Assembly (NCBI GenBank): GCA_964453035.1
Contig: CAYVOX010000005.1
Coordinates: 1 to 54,996, forward strand
Source: CAYVOX01 sp964453035
Lineage (GTDB): Bacteria > Chloroflexota > Anaerolineae > Anaerolineales > Anaerolineaceae
DNA length: 54,996 bases
Direction of reading: 5' to 3'
A program made the translations under genes and the position numbers. The notes under the pieces were generated by a model that saw only the letters and a program-made list of their open reading frames with translations, made no database searches and was not told the origin of the DNA. Positions 8,095 through 15,637 of this stretch are shown one piece after another. Position 1 is the stretch's first letter. Each line of letters opens with the position of its first letter.

Positions 8095-8166
8095 GGTACA
8101 GGCCGGGGTGGGTTTTGGCGGTGAGCGCAGGGAGCTCACCGTAATAGAGAGGCGTATCGAGATAGC

Positions 8167-9459
8167 ATGAGCGTGCCGATGTGGGTGAGCATCCTGATTT
8201 TTGCGGCCAGCCTGGGATTAATCCTGACCGAGAAGCTGCACCGTACCATTGTGGCGGTGGCAGGCGCGGCGCTGATGCTGGGCGCCGGGCTGGCGCTGGG
8301 CTTCTACAGCGAAGCCCAGGCTGTGGCGGCAATTGATTTTGAGACGGTAGGCCTGCTGCTGGGGATGATGATCCTGGTGGCCATGCTGGAGCCGACCGGG
8401 TTTTTCCAGTACCTGGCGGTGTGGGCGGGCAGGCTTTCCAAGGGCAATCCGCTGCGCCTGATGATTTTGCTGGGCTCTATCACCACCCTGCTCTCGATGT
8501 TCCTGGATAACGTCACCACGGTGGTGTTGATTGCGCCGGTGACCATCCTGATTAGCGAGGTGCTGGGGGTAAACGCAGCGCCGCTGCTGATGGCGGAGGC
8601 TTTGCTCTCGGATACGGGCGGGGTGGCAACCCTGGTGGGTGACCCGCCCAACGTGCTGATTGCTTCGGCAGCCAATTTTTCGTTCATTGATTTTTTAACC
8701 CATTCGCTGCCGGTAGCGGCGGTGGCCTGGCTGCTGACACTTTTCCTGCTGGTGCGGTTGTTCCGCAAGGAGCTGAGCCTGCCACCCAGCAACGCGGAAG
8801 CGATGGCCAGTCTGGACCCTGCCCAGGCGCTAAATGACCCCAAAACGGCGCGGCGCGTGCTGGTGGTGCTGGGAGGGGCGCTGGTGTTGTTCTTCCTTGA
8901 GAACACGCTGGGCATCACCCCGGCTTACATCGCGCTGAGCGCGGCGGCGGTAGCCCTGGTGTGGGTGCGCCCGGCGGTCAGTGATGTGCTGCGCCGGGTG
9001 GAGTGGGGGGTGCTCATCTTTTTTGCGGGTTTGTTTGTGATGGTGGGCGGGCTGGAGACAGCCGGGGTGCTGGGTAGCCTTGCTCGCCTGTTGGAGAACC
9101 TGAGCAGCCTGCCGCCGGTGGCGGTGGGCGTGGCGCTCATCTGGGTGACGGCGCTGCTCTCGGCGGTGGTGGATAACGTGCCCATCACCATCGCCATGAT
9201 CCCGGTGATTGAGGGGCTGGGCGCCAGCGGCATGAACATCCAGCCGCTGTGGTGGGCGGTGGTGTTCGGCGCGGGGCTCGGAGGCAACGGCACCATCATC
9301 GGCTCCACGGCCAATATTGTGGTGGCTTCGCTTTCGGAGAAGACGCGCACGCCGATTACCTCAGCCCTGTGGAACAGGCGCGGGCTGCCGGTGATGCTGG
9401 CGACCTGCGTTGCCGCCAGTCTTTTATACGCGATTTTTTACAATTGGATGAGTCAATAA
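8167..9459 (+). CDS. ArsB/NhaD-type ion permease (IT superfamily)
   Basis: About 430 residues with 11-12 predicted membrane helices in two inverted halves. First half: VGLLLGMMILVAMLEPTGFF, SMFLDNVTTVVLIAPVT, LLSDTGGVATLVGDPPNVLI. Second half: LIFFAGLFVMVGGLETAGVL, SAVVDNVPITIAMIPVI, LGGNGTIIGSTANIVVASL. The paired DN(V/T)T and GDPPN/GSTAN motifs are typical of the ArsB/NhaD/SLC13-like group, which moves Na+/H+, arsenite or dicarboxylates; the ion cannot be read from sequence. The start has only a weak GAG ribosome site. The stop overlaps the next start (TAATG), showing tight coupling to the ATP-grasp gene. Confidence 0.82.
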   Translation: MSVPMWVSILIFAASLGLILTEKLHRTIVAVAGAALMLGAGLALGFYSEAQAVAAIDFETVGLLLGMMILVAMLEPTGFFQYLAVWAGRLSKGNPLRLMILLGSITTLLSMFLDNVTTVVLIAPVTILISEVLGVNAAPLLMAEALLSDTGGVATLVGDPPNVLIASAANFSFIDFLTHSLPVAAVAWLLTLFLLVRLFRKELSLPPSNAEAMASLDPAQALNDPKTARRVLVVLGGALVLFFLENTLGITPAYIALSAAAVALVWVRPAVSDVLRRVEWGVLIFFAGLFVMVGGLETAGVLGSLARLLENLSSLPPVAVGVALIWVTALLSAVVDNVPITIAMIPVIEGLGASGMNIQPLWWAVVFGAGLGGNGTIIGSTANIVVASLSEKTRTPITSALWNRRGLPVMLATCVAASLLYAIFYNWMSQ

Positions 9460-10523
9460 TGAAAACAGTTTTAATTGGCATGTCGCGTTCATCCGAACGT
9501 TACGATGAAGCAGCGGCGCAAAGAATCCAGACCACATCCCGCGCTTTGCGGGATGGAGGGATTGAAGTAATTCCTATTGAGAACAGTTCAGAGAAAAGCC
9601 TGGAAACCCGGCTTTCGCAAATTCGTCCGGAGTTGGTTTTTAGCACGGAGTACCATACGTTTGAGGACCCCAGGGGTGCAACCAACATTAACGGATGGCT
9701 GGATGCAACGGGGTATTCGTATATCGGTTCCCCAGAAACCGTCCTGGAATTGGTGCTCTCCAAAGCAGACCTGAAGGCTGCCTGGAGGCGAGCAGGGGTC
9801 AGAACGCCCTGGTCGTTCCTGGTCAAGCGGCTTGGGAATGGATCGGTGGCTGGTTGGGATGGAATTTCGGCCGCACGGGAGTTTCCCTATATTATCAAGC
9901 CATCCGGCGAGGGAAACAGCCGTGGAATAGGCGAGGATTCGGTGGTCTTTACCAGACAGGAGATGCTGGCGGTAATTGAAAACCGCCTGGAAATGTTTGA
10001 TGAACTGCTGGTAGAGCGCTTCCTTGGCTGTTACGAGGATATCCGGGAGTTCACGGTATCCATGATTGGCAGCGGCAATCGCATGTTGCTGATGCCAGCC
10101 GAAATCAAGCTCAAGGTTTCTAAAGAGGTACGCGTCATCACCACAAGCGATAAGGATGACCATCTGACCCAGGCACAACCGGTGCTCCAGGCGGAACTCA
10201 AACAGGCGTTGAGTGCGTTTGCTGGAAGCGCTTTGAGGGTGGCAGGCGTACGGGATTACGCCCGCTGCGATATCATCCTGGCAGGCGATAATCTTTACGC
10301 CATTGAAATCAATGGGCAGCCGATGGTGCCAGATAAATGGTTTGGCTCAGGCGCGTGGGGCGCTGGCATGGATGAGAGCCAGTATCTCAACGCCATATTA
10401 CTGGCTGGCCTGAGTCGCTGCAGTCGTAAAGACTCCCGGTTGAGCATCCCGGAGCAAATGAGCCAGGCGTTGCCCGAGACCATTTTTTCCTATATTACCG
10501 AGGAGGTAATCAAATGTTCATGA
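9459..10523 (+). CDS. ATP-grasp ligase resembling D-alanine-D-alanine ligase
   Basis: About 354 residues. ATP-grasp marks are KADLKAAWRRAGVRTPWSF, KPSGEGNSRGIG (like the KPxxxGSSxGV loop of Ddl), REFTVSMIG, ARCDIILA and EINGQPM (metal-binding Glu/Asn). It probably ligates a carboxylate to an amino group with ATP. Genuine Ddl usually sits with mur genes and keeps GSSxGV, so a dipeptide or opine-linked ligase is at least as likely. The ATG overlaps the permease stop codon. Codon usage looks less G+C-rich at third positions than its neighbours, suggesting a later arrival in the operon. Confidence 0.75.
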   Translation: MKTVLIGMSRSSERYDEAAAQRIQTTSRALRDGGIEVIPIENSSEKSLETRLSQIRPELVFSTEYHTFEDPRGATNINGWLDATGYSYIGSPETVLELVLSKADLKAAWRRAGVRTPWSFLVKRLGNGSVAGWDGISAAREFPYIIKPSGEGNSRGIGEDSVVFTRQEMLAVIENRLEMFDELLVERFLGCYEDIREFTVSMIGSGNRMLLMPAEIKLKVSKEVRVITTSDKDDHLTQAQPVLQAELKQALSAFAGSALRVAGVRDYARCDIILAGDNLYAIEINGQPMVPDKWFGSGAWGAGMDESQYLNAILLAGLSRCSRKDSRLSIPEQMSQALPETIFSYITEEVIKCS

Positions 10524-10861
10524 TATTCTTTGTACTGGATGACCCTGACAGGCTGGATGAAGTGCTGGAAGCCTGGACGCAGGCCGGTGTGCGCGGCGTG
10601 ACCATCCTGGAGAGCAGCGGCTATCACCGCAAGCGCCGAAAATTCATTCCGATGCGCTACGCTCAATTATCTGACCAGGATATGGTTGAGGGCAACTGCA
10701 CCCTGTATGCTATCGTGGAGCATGAAGCGACTGTTGAGGCCTCCCTCAAGGCTACCGAAGCCCTGGTGGGCGACCTTGACCAACCCAACACGGGCGTGTT
10801 TGCCAGCTGGCCGCTGGGCATGGTCAAAGGCCTGGCGCCTCAACCGCCGATGAAAGAGTAA
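10514..10861 (+). CDS. PII-like (GlnB-fold) signalling protein
   Basis: 115 residues, the size of a PII monomer. The ferredoxin-like pattern is visible: MFMIFFVLDDPDRLDEVLEA (beta1-alpha1), GVRGVTILESSGYH (beta2 into the T-loop), a short basic T-loop region, CTLYAIVEHEATVEASLKAT (beta3-alpha2), then GVFASWPLGMVKGL (C-loop). No tyrosine uridylylation motif is evident. PII-like proteins bind nucleotides and gate adjacent transporters. This gene lies between two transporter genes, overlaps the ATP-grasp gene by 10 bases and has a strong AGGAGG seven bases before its ATG. Assignment is by pattern only. Confidence 0.6.
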   Translation: MFMIFFVLDDPDRLDEVLEAWTQAGVRGVTILESSGYHRKRRKFIPMRYAQLSDQDMVEGNCTLYAIVEHEATVEASLKATEALVGDLDQPNTGVFASWPLGMVKGLAPQPPMKE

Positions 10862-10866
10862 CCGCC

Positions 10867-11853
10867 ATGATCTGGGTACAATTTCTTCTCAGCTCGCTGG
10901 TGATTGTGCTGGCAGCCACGCAACTGGCTAAATATGGGGATGTGATTGCCATCAGAACGCGCCTGGGCGGTATGTTCATCGGCATTTTGCTGCTGGCGGG
11001 GGCCACCTCGCTGCCGGAGGTGTTGACCTCCGTTAATTCGTTGAGCCTGGGCGAGCCCAACCTGGCAGCCGGCAACCTGCTGGGTAGCAATATGTTCAAC
11101 ATGTTCTTGCTGGCCGTTCTGGACCTGGCGCACCGCAAACAACGCCTGCTGCGCAAGGCGGCGCTCAAGCATGCCCTCACCGGCAGCCTGACGATGATGA
11201 TGATTGGCCTGGTAGTGTTCTTCCAGCTGGCCAATATTGATGTGAAAATTGGCTGGATAGGGCTGGACAGCCTGATTATCATTGCGGTGTATGGGGTGGC
11301 AATTCGCCTGGTTCAATCTAACCCGGTGGTGAGCGCTGCGCCCGCCGTGGAGCAGGAGCTGCCCGAAGGGCTGCCCTCGCTGCGGCGAGGCGTGATCGGG
11401 TTTTTACTGGCGGCGGGGGTGCTGGTGCTGATCACCCCCATGATGGTGAGCAGCAGCGCCCAAATTGCCGAGATCACCGGCCTGGGGGCAACCTTTGTTG
11501 GCACGGCGCTGGTGGCGCTGGTCACGTCGCTGCCAGAGCTGGTGACCACGTTGGCGGCGGCTAAACTGGGCGCGGACGACATGGCGATTGGCAACCTGTT
11601 TGGCAGCAACATGTTCAATATGTTTGCGCTGGGGTTGACGGATGTGTTTTACACCCAGGGGCGGTTCTTTGCCGCCATTGACCCGAGTTTTTTGCTGGTG
11701 GGGATGCTGGGGTTGATCATGACCGGCATGGCGCTGGTGGGCAACCTGGCCAGGCTGGAAAAGCGCATCCTGTGGGTGGAGTTGGATGCGCTGGCGCTGG
11801 CGTTATTGTATTTTGCCGGGATGTGGTTTCTGTACAGCCGCGGGGCGGGATAG
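10867..11853 (+). CDS. Na+/Ca2+ exchanger-family antiporter (CaCA)
   Basis: About 328 residues and ten predicted membrane helices. Both alpha repeats are clear: GATSLPEVLTSVNSL with AAGNLLGSNMFNM, and VTSLPELVTTLAAA with AIGNLFGSNMFNM. The (T/S)SLPE glutamates and GNxxGSN motifs are the ion-binding signature of the CaCA superfamily (CaxA/YrbG-like). It probably exchanges Ca2+ for Na+ or H+ at the inner membrane. It begins six bases after the PII-like gene and is the last gene before a strong terminator. Confidence 0.9.
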   Translation: MIWVQFLLSSLVIVLAATQLAKYGDVIAIRTRLGGMFIGILLLAGATSLPEVLTSVNSLSLGEPNLAAGNLLGSNMFNMFLLAVLDLAHRKQRLLRKAALKHALTGSLTMMMIGLVVFFQLANIDVKIGWIGLDSLIIIAVYGVAIRLVQSNPVVSAAPAVEQELPEGLPSLRRGVIGFLLAAGVLVLITPMMVSSSAQIAEITGLGATFVGTALVALVTSLPELVTTLAAAKLGADDMAIGNLFGSNMFNMFALGLTDVFYTQGRFFAAIDPSFLLVGMLGLIMTGMALVGNLARLEKRILWVELDALALALLYFAGMWFLYSRGAG

Positions 11854-11876
11854 CGAAGGGTGCTTGCTTACCTGAT

Positions 11877-11914
11877 GCGGGCTGCCGATGATACTGGCAG
11901 CCCGCGGTGTTTTC
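11877..11914 (+). terminator. Intrinsic terminator closing the 4872-11853 operon
   Basis: Perfect 10-bp stem GCGGGCTGCC / GGCAGCCCGC with a 9-base loop, followed by GGTGTTTT. It starts 24 bases after the last stop codon of the operon. Confidence 0.85.
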
Positions 11915-11962
11915 TGCTGATAACTTAACGTCAATTCGGGATAACAAAAAATATCCAAGAAT

Positions 11963-12001
11963 GTGTCATGTTGAGCCGCCTGAAGGCGGCGAAACATCTC
12001 G
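11963..12001. repeat. Single short copy related to the GTCATNCTGAG...ATCTCG palindromic repeat
   Basis: TGTCATGTTGAG, a small hairpin (CCGCC/GGCGG), then CGAAACATCTCG. The ends match the cores found in the 25781-25935 and 28210-28374 elements. This solitary version lacks the outer inverted repeats. Confidence 0.5.
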
Positions 12002-12010
12002 CCCCACGCT

Positions 12011-12049
12011 ATTAACATTTTGTTAATATACTGGTAAAATCGTTAATCT
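12011..12049 (+). promoter_or_regulatory. Putative Pho-type operator: TTAA-containing octamers at 11-bp spacing
   Basis: Three octamers, ATTAACAT (12011), GTTAATAT (12022) and GGTAAAAT (12033), are spaced exactly 11 bp. A fourth TTAA copy, GTTAATCT (12042), is slightly out of phase. The first two also form an inverted repeat. OmpR/PhoB-family regulators bind 11-bp direct repeats, and the octamer resembles the cyanobacterial Pho box. It lies about 60 bases before a phosphate-transport operon, which fits. The regulator itself is not in this region. Confidence 0.5.
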
Positions 12050-12105
12050 TACCTCCGGCAAGGCGGCTCGCCGCCCGCCGAGACCCCTCTGAGATATCTG
12101 CGACC

Positions 12106-12735
12106 ATGAGCCTATTTCATATTTTCAAGCCCAAGCCCAATAAATTCTTATCCCTGCTGGTGGAACAGGCCGACCTGACGGTTAAAGGCCTGGATTTGCT
12201 CAAGGGATACCTCAAAAAGCGCAATTCCTCGCTGGCCAAGCAGGTGGCTGAGACGGAAAAGCAGGCGGATGAAGTGCGCAAGGTGCTGATTGACGAATTG
12301 ATGCGCACCTTTATCACGCCGATTGACCGCGAAGATATCTTCACCCTTTCGCGCGCCATTGATGACGTGCTGGATTACGCCAACACCACCGTGGATGAGA
12401 TGGAAGTGTTGGACGTGCCGCCGACGCAGTTCATGGTCAAAATGGCCTCGCTGCTGCACGAATCCTCGCAGGAAATTCACCTGGCAGTGCAGCGCCTGCA
12501 GGATAATCACCCCGGCGTGGCCAGCGACCACGCGCAGCGCGCCAAGGGCTATGAAAATCAGGTGGAAGCAGTGTACCGCGAAGCCCTGGCCGATCTGTTC
12601 CGCGGACCGAAAAATTTTGACCACGTGATGGTGATGTTCAAGTCGCGCGAGGTGTACCGCCACCTGAGCAACGCCGCCGACCGCGAGGATGAAGCGGCCA
12701 ACGTGATTGCTGACATCGTGATGAAGATGGGTTAA
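12106..12735 (+). CDS. DUF47 (PhoU-like) protein partner of PiT transporters
   Basis: About 209 residues, almost all helical, with no membrane segment. The DUF47/PhoU_div layout is seen: FKPKPNKFLSLLVEQADL at the N-terminus, then DELMRTFITPIDREDIFTLS, the acidic metal-binding-like DDVLDYANTTVDEMEVLDV and, near the end, SREVYRHLSNAADREDEAAN. Family members accompany PiT transporters and are thought to restrain uptake. It lies 11 bases before the first PiT gene and is surely co-transcribed. The ribosome site is weak. Confidence 0.9.
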   Translation: MSLFHIFKPKPNKFLSLLVEQADLTVKGLDLLKGYLKKRNSSLAKQVAETEKQADEVRKVLIDELMRTFITPIDREDIFTLSRAIDDVLDYANTTVDEMEVLDVPPTQFMVKMASLLHESSQEIHLAVQRLQDNHPGVASDHAQRAKGYENQVEAVYREALADLFRGPKNFDHVMVMFKSREVYRHLSNAADREDEAANVIADIVMKMG

Positions 12736-12746
12736 CGAGGCGCGGT

Positions 12747-13727
12747 GTGATATTAGTAGTTATTCTGGTCATTCTGTCCATCGTTTTCAATTACCTGAAC
12801 GGCTTTCATGATGCAGCAAACATTGTTGCGACCATCATTTCCTCGCGAGCGTTACCGCCGCGCGCTGCCCTTTGGATGACAGCAGTAGCAGAATTTTGCG
12901 GTCCGTTCCTGTTTGGCGTAGCCGTTGCAAAAACGATTGGCGAAGACCTGATTGACCCCGGTCAAATTTCTATGCCGGTCATCGTGGCCGCGCTGGGAAG
13001 CGCAATTCTATGGAATTTACTCACCTGGTGGCTTAGTATTCCCAGCAGTTCATCCCATGCTCTCATTGGTGGCCTCATCGGCGCAGTTGCCGCGGATGGT
13101 AACTGGCGGCTCTTGCAGGTCAGCGGTCTGCTGAAGATTTTTATCGCCCTGTTTCTGGCGCCGTTTATCGGCCTGCTGGTGGGTTTTCTGATGACCCGGT
13201 TGATTTTATTCCTGACAAGAAATGCCCATCCTCGCGTCAATATCTTCTTCCGTAACGCGCAGGTGTTGACGGGTATAGGCCTGGCCTTGAGCCACGGCGC
13301 AAATGATGCGCAAAAAACGATGGGGGTTATCACCATGGGGCTGGTAGCCAGCGGAATGCTCGCCAGCTTTGAGATTCCGATCTGGGTTATCATCACCTGT
13401 GCTGCGGCTATTTCGCTGGGAACCGCCACTGGAGGGATGCGGTTGATTCGCACGTTGGGCGCAAAATTCTACAAAATTCAACCTGTCCACGGTTTTGCCA
13501 CGCAACTTTCATCTGCCAGCGTTATTTTGGGCGCAGCCCTTTTGGGCGGGCCTGTGAGTACCACACAAGTGGTCAGTTCTGCCATCGCCGGGGTGGGTTC
13601 TGCGCAGCGGGCCAACATGGTACGCTGGGGGGTGCTTGGCAATATGGCCCTCACCTGGATCTTCACGATTCCCGCGACAGCAGTTGTTTCAGCTTTGATG
13701 TATATCATCGTGACGGCCATTACGTAA
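12747..13727 (+). CDS. PiT-family inorganic phosphate transporter, first copy
   Basis: About 326 residues with 8-10 membrane helices. PiT signatures are FNYLNGFHDAANIVATIISS near the N-terminus and GLALSHGANDAQKTMGVI in the second half, plus GGPVSTTQVVSSAI. PiT carriers import metal-phosphate with H+ or Na+. The start is a GTG with GAGG seven bases upstream. The protein is roughly 70 percent identical by eye to the next gene, pointing to tandem duplication. Its codons are less G+C-rich than those of its twin. Confidence 0.92.
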   Translation: MILVVILVILSIVFNYLNGFHDAANIVATIISSRALPPRAALWMTAVAEFCGPFLFGVAVAKTIGEDLIDPGQISMPVIVAALGSAILWNLLTWWLSIPSSSSHALIGGLIGAVAADGNWRLLQVSGLLKIFIALFLAPFIGLLVGFLMTRLILFLTRNAHPRVNIFFRNAQVLTGIGLALSHGANDAQKTMGVITMGLVASGMLASFEIPIWVIITCAAAISLGTATGGMRLIRTLGAKFYKIQPVHGFATQLSSASVILGAALLGGPVSTTQVVSSAIAGVGSAQRANMVRWGVLGNMALTWIFTIPATAVVSALMYIIVTAIT

Positions 13728-13767
13728 TAATTTCGGCAATATTTATGATGGTTCATTGGAGTCATGC

Positions 13768-14751
13768 ATGACGTTTGTGATCATCCTGGTCATTTTAGCC
13801 GTCGTTTTTGACTATTTAAATGGTTTCCACGATTCTGCCAACATCGTGGCGACCATTATCTCATCGCGCGCGCTTTCGCCGCGCTGGGCGCTGACGTTGA
13901 CGGCCATCGCTGAGTTCTGCGGGCCGTTCCCGTTCGGCGTGGCGGTGGCCAAGACCATCGGCGAGGGCATTGTTGACCCGCTGCACGTCTCCATGCAGGT
14001 CATCCTGGCGGCCCTGGGCAGCGCCATCTTCTGGAACATCTTCACCTGGTTCTTCGGCATTCCCAGCAGCTCATCACACGCGCTGATTGGCGGCCTAATC
14101 GGGGCGATTGCCACCGGCGCGGGCTGGCAGGCCATCCACGTGGAGGGCGTGCTCAAGGTGTTCATTGCGCTGTTCCTCTCGCCGGTGCTGGGGATGGCAG
14201 TTGGCTACCTGCTGACCCGCCTGGTGTTCTTCCTGGCACGCAACGCGCACCCGCGCATCAATTATTTCTTCCGCAACGCGCAGGTGCTGACGGGCATGGG
14301 CCTGGCGTTGAGCCACGGCGCCAATGACGCGCAGAAAACGATGGGCATCATCACCATGGGGCTGGTGGCGGGCGGCAGCCTGAACAGTTTTGAGGTGCCG
14401 CTGTGGGTGATTGCGGTGAGCGCGGGGGCGATTGCGCTGGGCACGGCCACGGGCGGCTACCGCCTGATTCGCACGCTGGGTTCCAAGTTCTATAAGATTC
14501 GCCCGGTGCACGGGTTCAGCACGCAGCTTTCGGCGGCCAGCGTGATCCTGGGTGCGGCGCTGCTGGGCGGCCCGGTGAGCACCACGCAGGTGGTGAGCTC
14601 GGCTATTGCGGGGGTGGGCGCAGCGGAGCGGCTGAATAAGGTGCGCTGGGGCGTGCTGGGGAACATTGCGGTTGCCTGGCTGTTCACCATCCCGGCGACG
14701 GCAGGGGTTAGCGCGCTGCTTTACCTGCTCATCAAGTGGATTGTGCCGTAA
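13768..14751 (+). CDS. PiT-family inorganic phosphate transporter, second copy
   Basis: About 327 residues, co-linear with the preceding copy along its whole length. It shows the same motifs: DYLNGFHDSANIVATIISS, LSHGANDAQKTMGII and GGPVSTTQVVSSAIAGVG. I start at the ATG at 13768, six bases after GGAG, which matches the N-terminus of the first copy; the TTG twelve bases upstream is not needed. A strong terminator follows 27 bases after the stop, closing the three-gene phosphate unit. Confidence 0.92.
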   Translation: MTFVIILVILAVVFDYLNGFHDSANIVATIISSRALSPRWALTLTAIAEFCGPFPFGVAVAKTIGEGIVDPLHVSMQVILAALGSAIFWNIFTWFFGIPSSSSHALIGGLIGAIATGAGWQAIHVEGVLKVFIALFLSPVLGMAVGYLLTRLVFFLARNAHPRINYFFRNAQVLTGMGLALSHGANDAQKTMGIITMGLVAGGSLNSFEVPLWVIAVSAGAIALGTATGGYRLIRTLGSKFYKIRPVHGFSTQLSAASVILGAALLGGPVSTTQVVSSAIAGVGAAERLNKVRWGVLGNIAVAWLFTIPATAGVSALLYLLIKWIVP

Positions 14752-14778
14752 ACTTATTGAGGCAAAATTGGCCTGTAC

Positions 14779-14817
14779 CGTCCTCCGTTCCCTGGTGGGA
14801 ATGGGGGACGTTTTTTT
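14779..14817 (+). terminator. Intrinsic terminator after the phosphate transport genes
   Basis: A 14-base imperfect stem beginning CGTCC and ending GGACG, with a TGGT loop, is followed by seven Ts (14811-14817). Confidence 0.88.
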
Positions 14818-15262
14818 ATGGCAGAGGATAGGGAGAAACAGAACGTGGGCTGTTTACCGCAGACACCAGGGTGCTTCTCAAAGCGCCCAGATCCACAGAG
14901 TAAAAGTAAAGCCGTTTTTCTCCCTCTCTTCTCTGAAGGGAAGGAAGGGTTGGGTTGGGGTGGGTTAGGTCAAATGCTGCACCCCAAACAGACAAATGCC
15001 AACTTTACCCTCCAAAACCTACCTTAATTTTTTTCGATACCTTTGGGGTTAATTAGAAAACGGAAAGATCTCCCGCGGCAGAATTGATGGTTGGAATTGC
15101 ATCCCGACGCACTGCTGCCCTCCGCTGCTTCTCGGCAGCGGGAAAAAAAAGCCCGCGGGAACGCGGGCGTGAGCCAACGCGAGGGGAATAATGACACTAA
15201 AATTGACTGTGCCAACGGACCGGTCTTTGTGGGTCAGCAGAATTGCGTCTTGTCTAAACCAC
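14818..15262. other. Non-coding interval with hairpins and a repeat fragment
   Basis: No convincing gene is seen. CCCGACGCACTGCTGC (15103-15118) also occurs at 47825-47840. Next to it are a hairpin CCGCTGC/GCAGCGG (about 15121-15140) and GCCCGCG/CGCGGGC (about 15149-15166) preceded by eight As. Read on the minus strand, the last hairpin plus eight Ts is a good intrinsic terminator, although no minus-strand gene ends here. Confidence 0.5.
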
Positions 15263-15291
15263 TTGTAACCGTCCTATGTTTTGGGTACAAT
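15263..15291 (+). promoter_or_regulatory. Promoter upstream of spoVS
   Basis: TTGTAA (15263-15268), a 17-base spacer and TACAAT (15286-15291). It lies about 85 bases before the spoVS start and is followed by an AT-rich stretch. Confidence 0.65.
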
Positions 15292-15376
15292 CAGTTTACA
15301 ATTACAGCGATTGTGACGTGGAGTCGCCCCTTTTTCGCTGCCGGGTTTGCTCGCTATGAGTCACGGGGAGGTCAAA

Positions 15377-15637
15377 ATGGATGTAATCAAGGTCAAAGCT
15401 AACTCCCGAACTGCTGCCGTTGCCGGGGCCATCGCCGGTGTGATGCGCGAACATAAACACGCCGATGTTCAAGCCATCGGCGCGGGGGCTGTCAACCAGG
15501 CAGTCAAGGCCCTGGTGCTGGCCAAGGGCTACCTGGCAGAGGACGGCATCCTGATTACGTGTTCACCTGAATTTGTGGACGTGGAGATTGACGGCAAGGT
15601 GCGCACCGCGATTAAGATTGTGGTGGAGGTGAAGTAG
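15377..15637 (+). CDS. spoVS: Stage V sporulation protein S family (SpoVS)
   Basis: 86 residues, exactly the usual SpoVS size. The sequence MDVIKVKANSRTAAVAGAIA, HADVQAIGAGAVNQAVKALV and ITCSPEFVDVEIDGKVRTAI covers the whole Alba-like domain. SpoVS affects septation and spore coat assembly in Bacillus, but it is also common in non-sporulating Chloroflexota and Deinococcota, where its role is unclear. The start at 15377 has GGGGAGG five bases upstream. Its last 26 bases overlap the 3' end of the convergent kinase gene. Confidence 0.93.
   Translation: MDVIKVKANSRTAAVAGAIAGVMREHKHADVQAIGAGAVNQAVKALVLAKGYLAEDGILITCSPEFVDVEIDGKVRTAIKIVVEVK

Noticed and set aside
9249..9458. Longer N-terminus of the ATP-grasp ligase
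   Set aside because: The extension lies inside the permease gene in another frame; the ATG at 9459 overlapping the permease stop fits the family N-terminus.
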